From an uncultured Microcaldota archaeon (lineage in GTDB: Archaea > Micrarchaeota > Micrarchaeia > Micrarchaeales > Micrarchaeaceae), in contig CAIOIN010000030.1 in assembly GCA_903858385.1 (NCBI GenBank), positions 1-31,040 of the forward strand: a stretch of DNA of 31,040 nt, given 5' to 3'. Numbering within the stretch: position 1 is the stretch's first letter; the number at the start of each line of letters is the position of its first letter. The translations under genes and the position numbers were made by a program. Below the pieces are notes generated by a model. The model was not told the origin of the DNA. It did not search any database and worked only from the letters and a program-made list of their open reading frames with translations. Positions 16,864 through 23,428 of this stretch are shown here, piece by piece.

Positions 16864-17439
16864 TCATCCTTTTTTTGACTTTGAGGCGAGCATCTCGCTT
16901 CCTGCGCCTTCCAACTGTATTCTTGCGACATCCTGCTTCCTCCTGAAGCCGTTGAGTATCGCCTCTGCGAACCGTAGGCTCCTCGTGCTGTCGTATATGA
17001 GCCTCATCTTGCTGAAATAGAACTCTGCTTTTTTGACATTGTCGTTACGCAATTCTTCGAGTATCTCCCTTTTGAGCTCACCCATCACATCCATCAGGCC
17101 CAACAGGTAGGCTTCTGCTTCCACACCCACTTCCTTGATGGATGGCACCGTCTCCTTCGTCTTTATCCCGTAGAATATCGTGGCTTCCGCGTATTCCTGG
17201 TACGCCTGCCTCGAATAATACTCGAATTTCGTGTCTGACTTGTTCAGCTTCTTTACACCAGTGTATGCCGCTCTTATCATCTTGGCAGCGCCCTTCGCGT
17301 CGTTGTTGTGCAGCATTGTTATCGCGCTAGCGGAATCGCGTATGATTCCCCTGCTCACGTCCGTCACGCTGTCGAATTCCTTCTGCTTCGCAGTGAGGTA
17401 CTTAGACGTCTCCCTTATCTCGCTTTGTATTTTTTCCAT
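16864..17439 (-). CDS. Archaeal translin-family protein
   Basis: An all-helical predicted RNA-binding protein of the translin/TRAX family. Diagnostic stretches are the VSRGIIRDSASAI helix, YQEYAEATIFY, the PSIKEVGVEAEAYLLGLMDVMGELKRE helix pair, and the C-terminal LRFAEAILNGFRRKQDVARIQLE motif. Archaeal members are about 190-200 residues, so it is full length. Translin homologues form oligomers that bind single-stranded nucleic acid and, in some cases, cleave RNA. An ATG at 17463 would add 8 residues but overlaps the conserved OGG tail and has no binding site; 17439 has GTGG upstream and lies 4 nt after the OGG tail stop. It is the last gene of the glyS-OGG-translin run. Confidence 0.85.
   Translation of the reverse strand: MEKIQSEIRETSKYLTAKQKEFDSVTDVSRGIIRDSASAITMLHNNDAKGAAKMIRAAYTGVKKLNKSDTKFEYYSRQAYQEYAEATIFYGIKTKETVPSIKEVGVEAEAYLLGLMDVMGELKREILEELRNDNVKKAEFYFSKMRLIYDSTRSLRFAEAILNGFRRKQDVARIQLEGAGSEMLASKSKKG
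16870..16876 (+). terminator. Oligo-T tract after the ACD operon
   Basis: Seven consecutive T on the plus strand, 8 nt after the aminotransferase stop, without an obvious hairpin. This fits intrinsic archaeal termination at U-tracts. The tract also forms part of the Lys codons at the 3' end of the convergent translin gene. Confidence 0.4.
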
Positions 17440-17443
17440 GATA

Positions 17444-17545
17444 TCATGCCACGTTTCTCCCATGCCAGAACAGGTATTGCTGCGCGTACCCGCAATAGTC
17501 CCTAAACCTCTCGTTGGCGAACTTGCGCAGATCCTTTATCTTCAT
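17444..17545 (-). CDS. Detached C-terminal segment of the OGG1-type glycosylase
   Basis: A 33-codon ORF, ATG 17545-17543 to TGA 17446-17444. It encodes the conserved end of OGG1-type glycosylases: KDLRKFANERF, then DYCGYAQQYLFWHGR. The frame is -1 relative to the main gene. Its ATG overlaps the main-frame TGA as ATGA (17545-17542), so re-initiation could make it as a separate peptide. Restoring one G in the AAGGAAAGG run just upstream would fuse the two into one normal protein. It is either the second half of a split gene or the result of a one-base deletion or error. Confidence 0.7.
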   Translation of the reverse strand: MKIKDLRKFANERFRDYCGYAQQYLFWHGRNVA

Positions 17546-18315
17546 GTCCTTTCCTTGAAATATACTCTCTCCATAGTCCTTTTAACCCAAACGTCTATTG
17601 GAAACGCTTCGAGTTTTCCGTACCCCATGAGTGCTATGCAATCAGCTACTTTGTCGCCCACGCCTTTTATCTCCATCAGCTCCTCTTTCAATGAATCGTA
17701 GTCGTGTCTGCCTATTTTGTCTAGGTCCATGCTGCTCGAACAATATTCTGCAGCCTCTTTCAGGTATCTTGCCCGAAAACCCGCACCGCATTCCATGAAT
17801 TCTTTGATGGTGACCTCTGCAAGATCCGCAGTTGTTGGAAAACTCTTTGCCACGACGTTGCCGTTGTCGTCAAGTATGTCTTGCCCGAATCTTTCGACGA
17901 TACTTTTTGTTATTTTTCGTATGCGCTTCACGTTGTTGTATTGGGAGATTATGAAGCACACGGTCGTCTCCCACGGATTGTTGAGCGTGACGTGCATGCC
18001 ATCATATTTCTTGATTGCATGCTCCATGAAGCTGTCGGTTGCTATGATTGCGTATATCTTTTCCATGTCGTCATTGAGTCTCAGCCTGGCAATCACCTCT
18101 TTCTTCAGGCCAGCGTTGCCGCCGGTTATGATGAGCTTGCCTTTCCTCGAATCGCCGAAAAATCTTACTTTCACCAGGGTTCGGCCTGCAGGATAAGTGA
18201 GTGTCCTTTCCCCGTGGTTGTAATCCCCGAAGAAGGTCAAAGGATTTGCCGATTCAAAGGTGTGGCGCAGATCGAAGTGCGTGGTTGTTATCTGGCTGGT
18301 GCGCTCCTGTGCCAA
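17542..18315 (-). CDS. ogg: 8-oxoguanine DNA glycosylase (OGG1-type), C-terminus cut off
   Basis: A HhH-GPD DNA glycosylase/AP lyase that removes 8-oxoguanine. Residues 1-110 form the N-terminal beta domain. NNPWETTVCFIISQYNNVKR at 112-131 matches the OGG1 segment around the oxoG pocket. The hairpin MEIKGVGDKVADC at 214-226 carries catalytic Lys222, and FPIDVWVKR has the catalytic Asp241. All active residues are present. The frame stops at VYFKERT, but the conserved final helix continues in the -1 frame (17545-17444). The start is TTG at 18315 with AAGGT upstream, 10 nt after glyS. The enzyme may be split, frameshifted or a sequencing artefact; without the last helix the fold would probably be weakened. 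Confidence 0.85.
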   Translation of the reverse strand: MAQERTSQITTTHFDLRHTFESANPLTFFGDYNHGERTLTYPAGRTLVKVRFFGDSRKGKLIITGGNAGLKKEVIARLRLNDDMEKIYAIIATDSFMEHAIKKYDGMHVTLNNPWETTVCFIISQYNNVKRIRKITKSIVERFGQDILDDNGNVVAKSFPTTADLAEVTIKEFMECGAGFRARYLKEAAEYCSSSMDLDKIGRHDYDSLKEELMEIKGVGDKVADCIALMGYGKLEAFPIDVWVKRTMERVYFKERT

Positions 18316-18325
18316 TTCATCTACC

Positions 18326-19819
18326 TTACGCCTTCACGAAATTCATAGGATTGAACGCAAATTTCTCCTCCATGAACGGCAGTACCTTTTCTACAGGCAT
18401 GCGCACCTGGGATCGGTCGTCTCTGCTGCGCACGGTCACAGTGCCGTAATCCTTCGATTCCTTGTTCACAGAATCAAAATCGACGGTTATGCAGTATGGC
18501 GTGCCGACCTCGTCCATTCTGGCGTACTTCTTTCCGATCGAGCCGGATTCGTCGGCAAATATCTTGAAGCGCGATTTTAGCATGACGCGCAGCTTGGCTG
18601 TTGCCTTCTCGATCTCCGGATCCTTTTGCAATGAAAACACCGCGGCCTGATAAGGCGCCATTATCGCGGGAAGACTGAGTAGGGATCTTTCACCGTCCTT
18701 CTTATAGAAGACATCGATTAGCATCCACACGTTCCGGTCTACCCCGAAACTTAGCTCCAGCACGTTCGGCATTATCCTCTTGCCGTCGATTGATACGGAC
18801 AGATCCTGGTTGGAACCCTTTGTATGCGAGGTTAGATCGTAGTCGCCCCTGTAGTGGAGGCCGCCGACTTCCTTGAATCCGCCCCAGCTTTCGATGTTCA
18901 CTTCGAGGTCCATGTGGATTTTGTTGTAGAATGCCTTGTCCTCGCCGCCCTTCTCGAAGAACCTGAATTTCTCTTCGGGAACTTGGAGCACCTTGGTGTA
19001 GAATGTGTGTATAAGTGCCATGTGGTATCCGTAGAATTCGGGCACCGTGCCGTCGCTGACCAGCTCGCTTATCTTTTTCTTCTCCATCGTCCCTTTCTTG
19101 TAGGTGACGACGTTAACGGTTGGATTGTCGATGTAATTCGTGTCCACTTTCCACGTGGCTGGATCAAAGAATATCTGTAATTCGGCCTGCGTCAGCTCTC
19201 GCATTCTGTAAAGCCCTTGTCTTGGCGATATCTCGTTGCGGTATGCCTTGCCTATGAGCGCTATGCCCATCGGAAGAGCCCTTCTCCGGATGTTGAATTC
19301 CCTGAAGAAGTTCAGATACGCTGATTGCGCTGTCTCCGGCCTGAGGTAGCTCTTGTCCGTCTTTTCCGGGCCTAGATACAGGTCCATCATCATGTTGAAT
19401 GCTTTTGATTTAGACAGCTGGCCCTTGCACTTGGGGCATTTTGTGCCGTGCTCCTGCACCGCCTTGTCTATTTCGTCCGGAGTCGCACCCTCTGAAACTT
19501 CGACCTTCGCATCGGCAAGAAGCACGTCGGCGCGGTAATACGCATGGCACTTAGTGCAGCTTATTATCACGTCGTTGAACCTCTCAGCATGGCCCGATGA
19601 GATGAGCGGCTTCTCTGGTAGTATCGTAGACCCTTCAATCAAGTAGTAGTTGTCGCTAGACTCAACGAAGAACGAGAGCCAGGTGTTCTCGAACCTTCTC
19701 TTCAGGAGCGTCCCAAGATGGCCGTAATCGTATATGCCGGCAAGGCCGCCGTATATCTCGGCGCTCTGCCAGAAGAGGCCCCTGCTTTTTGCCAGTGCAA
19801 ACAGATCATCAATGTTCAT
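18326..19819 (-). CDS. glyS: Glycyl-tRNA synthetase (archaeal/eukaryotic alpha2 type)
   Basis: A class II synthetase charging tRNA-Gly. The 497 residues begin with the FALAKSRGLFWQSAEIYGG segment and GIYDYGHLGTLLKRR. Motif 1 follows, then a zinc ribbon with CTKC near residues 88-91 and CPKC near 132-135. Motif 2 is GKAYRNEISPRQGLYRMREL near 187-206, and the motif 3 region is LELSFGVDRNVWMLIDVFY. The C-terminal anticodon-binding domain ends the protein with PAIMAPYQAAVF onward. The length is slightly shorter than the typical 550-600 residues. ATG at 19819 is used. It heads the glyS-OGG-translin unit and is divergent from nop5, sharing a 63-nt intergenic region. Confidence 0.96.
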   Translation of the reverse strand: MNIDDLFALAKSRGLFWQSAEIYGGLAGIYDYGHLGTLLKRRFENTWLSFFVESSDNYYLIEGSTILPEKPLISSGHAERFNDVIISCTKCHAYYRADVLLADAKVEVSEGATPDEIDKAVQEHGTKCPKCKGQLSKSKAFNMMMDLYLGPEKTDKSYLRPETAQSAYLNFFREFNIRRRALPMGIALIGKAYRNEISPRQGLYRMRELTQAELQIFFDPATWKVDTNYIDNPTVNVVTYKKGTMEKKKISELVSDGTVPEFYGYHMALIHTFYTKVLQVPEEKFRFFEKGGEDKAFYNKIHMDLEVNIESWGGFKEVGGLHYRGDYDLTSHTKGSNQDLSVSIDGKRIMPNVLELSFGVDRNVWMLIDVFYKKDGERSLLSLPAIMAPYQAAVFSLQKDPEIEKATAKLRVMLKSRFKIFADESGSIGKKYARMDEVGTPYCITVDFDSVNKESKDYGTVTVRSRDDRSQVRMPVEKVLPFMEEKFAFNPMNFVKA

Positions 19820-19867
19820 GGAAATGCCTTTGTCTTGGTGAAAACTAGACTGGTATAGTTATCATCA

Positions 19868-19882
19868 AAGAGTTTATTATAA
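19868..19882. promoter_or_regulatory. TATA region between divergent glyS and nop5
   Basis: TTTATTATAA at 19873-19882 reads TTATAATAAA on the minus strand, about 54 nt before the glyS ATG. On the plus strand it abuts the nop5 TTG at 19883, so it cannot serve that start. Either nop5 uses the weaker TATAG near 19854-19858, or its true start lies downstream. Confidence 0.5.
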
Positions 19883-20899
19883 TTGTGTGCACTATTCATT
19901 ATCGGTGCTATTCTGGCAGAATTGACGTTCGAGCAGCAGAGGGAAAAGGCCTTCAGCAAGACGAAGAGCGAGATAACTGAAGCGTACGCCAACGAGGAGT
20001 ACGCGCTGATGCAGGCGATAAACGCCTACCTTGAGACCTCGAAATCCTACAATCTGATGTACGAGCGCCTTTCCGAGTGGTACGGCATATACTACCCGGA
20101 GGTGAAGGTCGCCGACCAGGAGAAGCTCGCAGAGCTTGCGCTCGTTCTGAACGACAGGAGCAAGCTCAGCAAGGAGGCCATTAACGCGGTCTTGAAGGAT
20201 GACAGGAAGAGCGCGGAGGTATTCGAAAAAGCATCATCTTCGATGGGAAGGCAGATGAACCAGAACGAGATGAAGGCATTGATCGGCTTCGCAAGGCTGA
20301 GCAAGGACGCGAAGGAGGCTCTGGACGAGCTTGACAGCTACATGAAAGGAGCATCGAACCGAGTGATGCCCAATATCACTTATCTCACTGATGAGAAGAT
20401 CGCGGCTGAGCTGCTGAGCAAGGCAGGCTCTCTTGAGAGGCTTGCGACGATGCCCGCTAGCACATTGCAGCTGTTGGGCGCAGAGAAGGCGCTGTTCAAG
20501 CACCTCAAGTTCGGGAGCAAGCCGCCGAAGTACGGGGTTCTGTTCAAACTGGAGAGGATAGGCGGCGCGAAGCGCGAATTGAGGGGCAGGATTGCCAGGA
20601 TATACGCCACGAAGATAAGCATCGCCTCCAGGGCCGATGCCTTCTCGAAGAGGTTCATAGCCAAGGAGTTGAAGGAGGCAATAGAGAAGAGCATAAGGAA
20701 CATGAAGACCGGAAAGAGCAAGCCGGCAGCTACCGTAAGGGATAACAGGCCGCAGCAGGCTCCGAGGAAGGAGTGGAGCAGCAGCGGCGACAAGAACAGG
20801 AAGAGCACCTGGAACGACAGGCCGCCATCACAGAGAGGCCCATCCGCAAGGTTCAAGCCCCACGAAAGGCGCAGCAATTTCAAGCGTTTCAGGAATTAG
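19883..20899 (+). CDS. nop5: Nop5 (Nop56/58-like) C/D RNP protein lacking the N-terminal domain
   Basis: The scaffold of archaeal C/D-box methylation RNPs. A coiled-coil region lies at about residues 30-160 (EWYGIYYPE at 65-73). The NOP domain holds GSLERLATMPASTLQLLGAEKALFKHL at 182-208, followed by PPKYGVLF and a helix like KISIASRADAFS, which together bind L7Ae-C/D RNA. The C-terminus is a basic, Arg/Ser/Pro-rich tail of about 70 residues. Known Nop5 proteins begin with a domain of about 120 residues that binds fibrillarin. Here the coiled coil begins almost at the start codon, and glyS occupies the upstream DNA, so that domain is absent. The start is weak: TTG at 19883, alternatively TTG at 19922. 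The stop is TAG. Confidence 0.88.
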   Translation: MCALFIIGAILAELTFEQQREKAFSKTKSEITEAYANEEYALMQAINAYLETSKSYNLMYERLSEWYGIYYPEVKVADQEKLAELALVLNDRSKLSKEAINAVLKDDRKSAEVFEKASSSMGRQMNQNEMKALIGFARLSKDAKEALDELDSYMKGASNRVMPNITYLTDEKIAAELLSKAGSLERLATMPASTLQLLGAEKALFKHLKFGSKPPKYGVLFKLERIGGAKRELRGRIARIYATKISIASRADAFSKRFIAKELKEAIEKSIRNMKTGKSKPAATVRDNRPQQAPRKEWSSSGDKNRKSTWNDRPPSQRGPSARFKPHERRSNFKRFRN

Positions 20900-20927
20900 G
20901 GGTATTTTGGGTATTCCCCCTTCGGTG

Positions 20928-20953
20928 CCTCGGTGCCGGTAATGCACCAGAGG
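20928..20953 (+). other. Hairpin downstream of nop5
   Basis: CCTCGGTGC (20928-20936) can pair with GCACC-A-GAGG (20944-20953), a 9-bp stem with a single bulged A and a 7-nt loop. It sits 29 nt after the nop5 stop, before the S19e promoter. It is not followed directly by a U-tract (TTTTTC is at 20975-20980). It could be a 3'-end stabiliser or part of a small RNA; no box motifs were found. Confidence 0.3.
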
Positions 20954-21027
20954 AAAGACAAAGGTATTAATAGATTTTTCGCCTAAATAGTATCGCTGTT
21001 TGTCACTGCTTTTATGCTTGTGAGCTT

Positions 21028-21441
21028 ATGGTAACCGTTTACGATGTGAAGGCTTCAGACGTTATAATCCTTGCAGCTGAGAGGCTGCACGACAAGCTGA
21101 AGAAGCCTGCCTACATGGATTTCGTCAAGTCAGGCTCTGGAAGGGAAAGGCTTCCGAGCGACCCGAACTTCTGGTACGTCAGGAGCGCCTCGATACTGAG
21201 GCAGGTCTACATGAACGGGCCCGTGGGCGTTTCGCGCCTTAGGACCAAGTACGGAAAGAAACAAGAACACGTAGTGCACCGCAAGCACCATGTACGGGCT
21301 GGAGGCAGCATCATACGGGATTCGATGATTGAGCTTGAGAAGGCTGGCTATGTGAAGAACACCAAGGCGGGAAGGATCATAACCCCCTCGGGCAAGTCTT
21401 TCATGGACAAGATATGCAAAGAGGTCAGCAGCAAGCAGTAA
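21028..21441 (+). CDS. rps19e: 30S ribosomal protein S19e
   Basis: A small-subunit head protein found in archaea and eukaryotes. The 137 residues carry the family landmarks: MVTVYDVKASDVI start, WYVRSASILRQVYMNGPVGVSRLR at about 51-74, the YGKK segment, and the C-terminal winged-helix end with IELEKAGYVKN and GRIITPSGKSFMDKI. Length is normal. ATG at 21028 follows TGTGAGCTT. It opens the conserved archaeal S19e-PDCD5-L39e-L31e-aIF6-prefoldin-FtsY cluster, 13 nt before the PDCD5 homologue. Confidence 0.96.
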   Translation: MVTVYDVKASDVIILAAERLHDKLKKPAYMDFVKSGSGRERLPSDPNFWYVRSASILRQVYMNGPVGVSRLRTKYGKKQEHVVHRKHHVRAGGSIIRDSMIELEKAGYVKNTKAGRIITPSGKSFMDKICKEVSSKQ

Positions 21442-21447
21442 GGAGGT
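21440..21447 (+). promoter_or_regulatory. Full Shine-Dalgarno sequence before the PDCD5 homologue
   Basis: AAGGAGGT overlapping the S19e TAA, 7 nt before ATG 21455. This is the strongest ribosome binding site in the window; most others are only GGTG or GAGG. Confidence 0.8.
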
Positions 21448-21454
21448 ACTTGCA

Positions 21455-21766
21455 ATGGCTGAAGAGGACGAAGAACAGAGATACCAGAAGGAAATGAGAA
21501 AGAGAGTAACAGAAGCGATGAGGAAGCAGCAGATAGATCAGCAGAAGAAGGAGATACTGCGGCAGTTCCTCGAACCAAACGCTTATGAAAGAATGATGAA
21601 CATAAGGGTCTCGAACCCGGAGCTGTACGATCAGCTGGTCGGGGTGATCGTGAACCTTGTGCAGACCAACAGGGTCACAGGGAAGGTATCGGAAGCACAG
21701 TTGAAGTCAATACTTGAAAAAGTGTCGTATAAAAAGGAGCCAACAATCGCGTTTAAGCATAAGTAG
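21455..21766 (+). CDS. PDCD5/TFAR19-family DNA-binding protein
   Basis: A small helical protein of the PDCD5-related family, universal in archaea and always near S19e. The 103 residues begin with a charged MAEEDEEQRYQKE helix and continue with the conserved core ILRQFLEPNAYERMMNIRVSNPEL and VIVNLVQTNRVTGKVSEAQLKSILEKV. Archaeal members bind nucleic acid weakly and are linked to ribosome or chaperone biology; no precise reaction is known. The start is fixed by the AAGGAGGT site. It ends with TAG 8 nt before the L39e ATG. Confidence 0.93.
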   Translation: MAEEDEEQRYQKEMRKRVTEAMRKQQIDQQKKEILRQFLEPNAYERMMNIRVSNPELYDQLVGVIVNLVQTNRVTGKVSEAQLKSILEKVSYKKEPTIAFKHK

Positions 21767-21774
21767 TGTGTTGT

Positions 21775-21936
21775 ATGTCGAAGAAATCAAGGAATTTCAA
21801 GATGATGCTGGGGAACAGGATCAAGCGCGCCAGGAGGCTGCCAATTCTTGCATAGCTCAGGACCCACAGGAAGCTCCAATCCAACCTGTTCGGCAGGGAC
21901 TGGAGGAGAAGCAAACTAAAGCTCGACGTGAATTAA
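21775..21936 (+). CDS. rpl39e: 50S ribosomal protein L39e interrupted by an in-frame TAG
   Basis: A small basic large-subunit protein lining the peptide exit tunnel. ATG at 21775 reads MSKKSRNFKMMLGNRIKRAR and RLPILA, then TAG at 21853-21855. The same frame resumes with LRTHRKLQSNLFGRDWRRSK and LKLDVN, ending at TAA 21934-21936. The end matches the family's C-terminal WRRSKLKL, and the joined product of 53 codons equals normal L39e length, so the stop lies inside a conserved gene. The TAA directly abuts the L31e ATG (TAAATG), as expected if ribosomes translate the whole frame. At least seven other genes here use TAG as a real stop, so general reassignment is unlikely. Readthrough, suppression, mutation or a base error from TTG, TGG or CAG are the options. 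Confidence 0.85.
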
Positions 21937-22266
21937 ATGCAAAACCGATTGATAACGATAAACATACGAAGGTACCTCTCGACGCAGCCTAGGACGAAGA
22001 GGATAAACAAGAACGTCAAGTTCCTTATCGAGCGCGTTGCGCACCTGACCAAGGTAGACCCGGACAATGTCAAGATCGACCAGGGCCTGAACACGCTGAT
22101 CTTCAAGAAGTACTCCAAGAGCATGGTGCCGATGACGGTCAATGTCAGCATAGACAACGGCCGCGCCACGGTTACGCAGTTTGTCGAGAAAGCGGCAAAG
22201 AAGGAGGCTCCGAAGGCTGCAGCCGTGAAGGAACCTGCGAAGAAGGCCGCAGAGGCAAAGAAGTAA
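21937..22266 (+). CDS. rpl31e: 50S ribosomal protein L31e
   Basis: A large-subunit protein near the exit tunnel opening. The 109 residues show INIRRYLSTQPRTKRINKNV at 8-27, the IERVAHLTKVDPDNVKIDQGLN helix and strand, and a final beta strand. The usual family length is about 80-100 residues; the extra part is an Ala/Lys-rich tail from about residue 88. The ATG follows the L39e TAA with no gap, so its translation probably depends on ribosomes finishing L39e. aIF6 follows after 17 nt. Confidence 0.93.
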   Translation: MQNRLITINIRRYLSTQPRTKRINKNVKFLIERVAHLTKVDPDNVKIDQGLNTLIFKKYSKSMVPMTVNVSIDNGRATVTQFVEKAAKKEAPKAAAVKEPAKKAAEAKK

Positions 22267-22283
22267 TATTAGAAGCGTTTTTT

Positions 22284-22958
22284 ATGGAATCGGTCAAGTA
22301 CAGCATCAAGGGTAGCAGCTACGTTGGTGTTTTTGCAACCGCGACAGACAATCTCGTTTTTGTGGGAAGCGGCCTGACCGACAACAACAAGAAGCTCTTG
22401 ACCGAGATACTCGGATGCAGGGTCGTCGAGATGTCCGTGTCCGGTTCAGACCTTGTGGGCTTGTTCGCAAGAGCCAACTCGAACGGCATAGTGGTATCTA
22501 GCCTAATGATGGACGACGAGGTAGAGGTGCTGAAGAGCGCGGGACTGGGCATCAACATAGGCGTCATAGACAGCGACCTTAACGCGATAGGCAGCAACGT
22601 GCTGTGCAACGACAAGATAGCGGTGGTGAATTCTGATTATAGGCCAGAGGCGATGAAGCAGATCGGCGACACGCTCGGCGTAGAGGTCATCAAGGCGCGG
22701 ATAGGCGGCTTCAGGACCGTGGGCGCGAACAACATACTCACAAACAAGGGATTGGTCGTGAGCAACAGGTGCACCGATCAGGAGAAGGAAAAGATCGAGA
22801 ATTGGTGCGGATTCCGCTCGGAGAAGACGACCGCGAACACCGGCTCCCTGTACATAGGGCTTTCGGTGGTGGCGAATTCCAAGGCGGTCGTGGCCGGAGA
22901 CGACACGACGGGCTACGAGCTGCAGAGGATAATGGACGGCCTGACCCCCGACCAGTGA
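22284..22958 (+). CDS. eif6: Translation initiation factor aIF6
   Basis: A ribosome anti-association factor that binds the 50S subunit and blocks joining. The 224 residues show the pentein repeats typical of aIF6: GSSYVGVFATATDNLVFVG near the start, GSDLVGLFARANSNGIVVS, SDLNAIGSNVLCNDKIAVV, GFRTVGANNILTNKGLVVS and TGSLYIGLSVVANSKAVVAG. Each is a variant of the G-x-N-x-x-x-x-N-x-x-G unit. Length is normal. Archaeal clusters often have L18Ae/LX after aIF6; here prefoldin alpha follows directly and LX is absent from this position. Confidence 0.95.
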   Translation: MESVKYSIKGSSYVGVFATATDNLVFVGSGLTDNNKKLLTEILGCRVVEMSVSGSDLVGLFARANSNGIVVSSLMMDDEVEVLKSAGLGINIGVIDSDLNAIGSNVLCNDKIAVVNSDYRPEAMKQIGDTLGVEVIKARIGGFRTVGANNILTNKGLVVSNRCTDQEKEKIENWCGFRSEKTTANTGSLYIGLSVVANSKAVVAGDDTTGYELQRIMDGLTPDQ

Positions 22959-22965
22959 TAGACAC

Positions 22966-22973
22966 TTAAATAA
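22966..22973 (+). promoter_or_regulatory. TATA-like box before prefoldin alpha
   Basis: TTAAATAA 28-35 nt upstream of the ATG at 23001, between aIF6 and prefoldin. It suggests that pfdA-ftsY can be transcribed separately from the ribosomal genes. Confidence 0.45.
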
Positions 22974-23000
22974 GAGCATGGAATTAGTATGGGTGCTTTG

Positions 23001-23420
23001 ATGGCTGATGAGGAGATTAAAAACGCGAAGAGCATTGACGAGCTCAGGTACATGCAGCAGGTCTACCAGAACCAGTATGCGGCGCTCAACAGCTCGATGA
23101 ACATGCACATGCAGGAGGTGCAGATGCTTGGCGCCGTGCAGAACACGCTTGAGAACAACGACCTGATGAAGGGCAAGGAGACGCTGATGCATATCGGCGC
23201 CAGCGTTTACATGAAGACCATGGCAAAGGACTCTGCTTCCGTCATAGTCAGCATCGGAGGCGGCTACCTTATGGAGAAGGGCATCGACGACGCCAAGGGG
23301 CACGTCAGCAAGAGGATGGCAAAGAGGACCGAGGAGCTGAACAGCATGGCCAAGAACAGGAAGGAGCTGCAGAATGCGCTTATCGATATATCGTACAAGA
23401 TGGAAACGGCCGTTAGGTAG
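23001..23420 (+). CDS. pfdA: Prefoldin alpha subunit
   Basis: A subunit of the hexameric chaperone that hands unfolded proteins to the thermosome. The 139 residues form the expected coiled coil, beta hairpins, coiled coil: helix 1 at about 5-50 (ELRYMQQVYQNQYAALNSSM), a Gly-rich beta part with MHIGASVYMKT and SVIVSIGGGYLMEKGIDDA, then helix 2 to the C-terminus. ATG at 23001 is chosen because GGGTG sits 6 nt upstream; the ATG at 22989 would place that site inside the gene. It ends with TAG 8 nt before ftsY, its usual neighbour. Confidence 0.92.
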   Translation: MADEEIKNAKSIDELRYMQQVYQNQYAALNSSMNMHMQEVQMLGAVQNTLENNDLMKGKETLMHIGASVYMKTMAKDSASVIVSIGGGYLMEKGIDDAKGHVSKRMAKRTEELNSMAKNRKELQNALIDISYKMETAVR

Positions 23421-23428
23421 GTATATTC

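Noticed and set aside
20899..20983. In-frame sequence continuing 28 codons past the nop5 TAG, raising the idea of general TAG readthrough
   Set aside because: The extension has no conserved pattern and contains the hairpin. Other TAG-ended genes run within a few codons into a stop or into the next gene in another frame, so TAG is a normal stop here.
21714..21992. An alternative plus-strand frame of 92 codons across L39e
   Set aside because: It lacks any ribosomal motif and overlaps PDCD5 and L31e; the L39e frame explains the region better despite its TAG.
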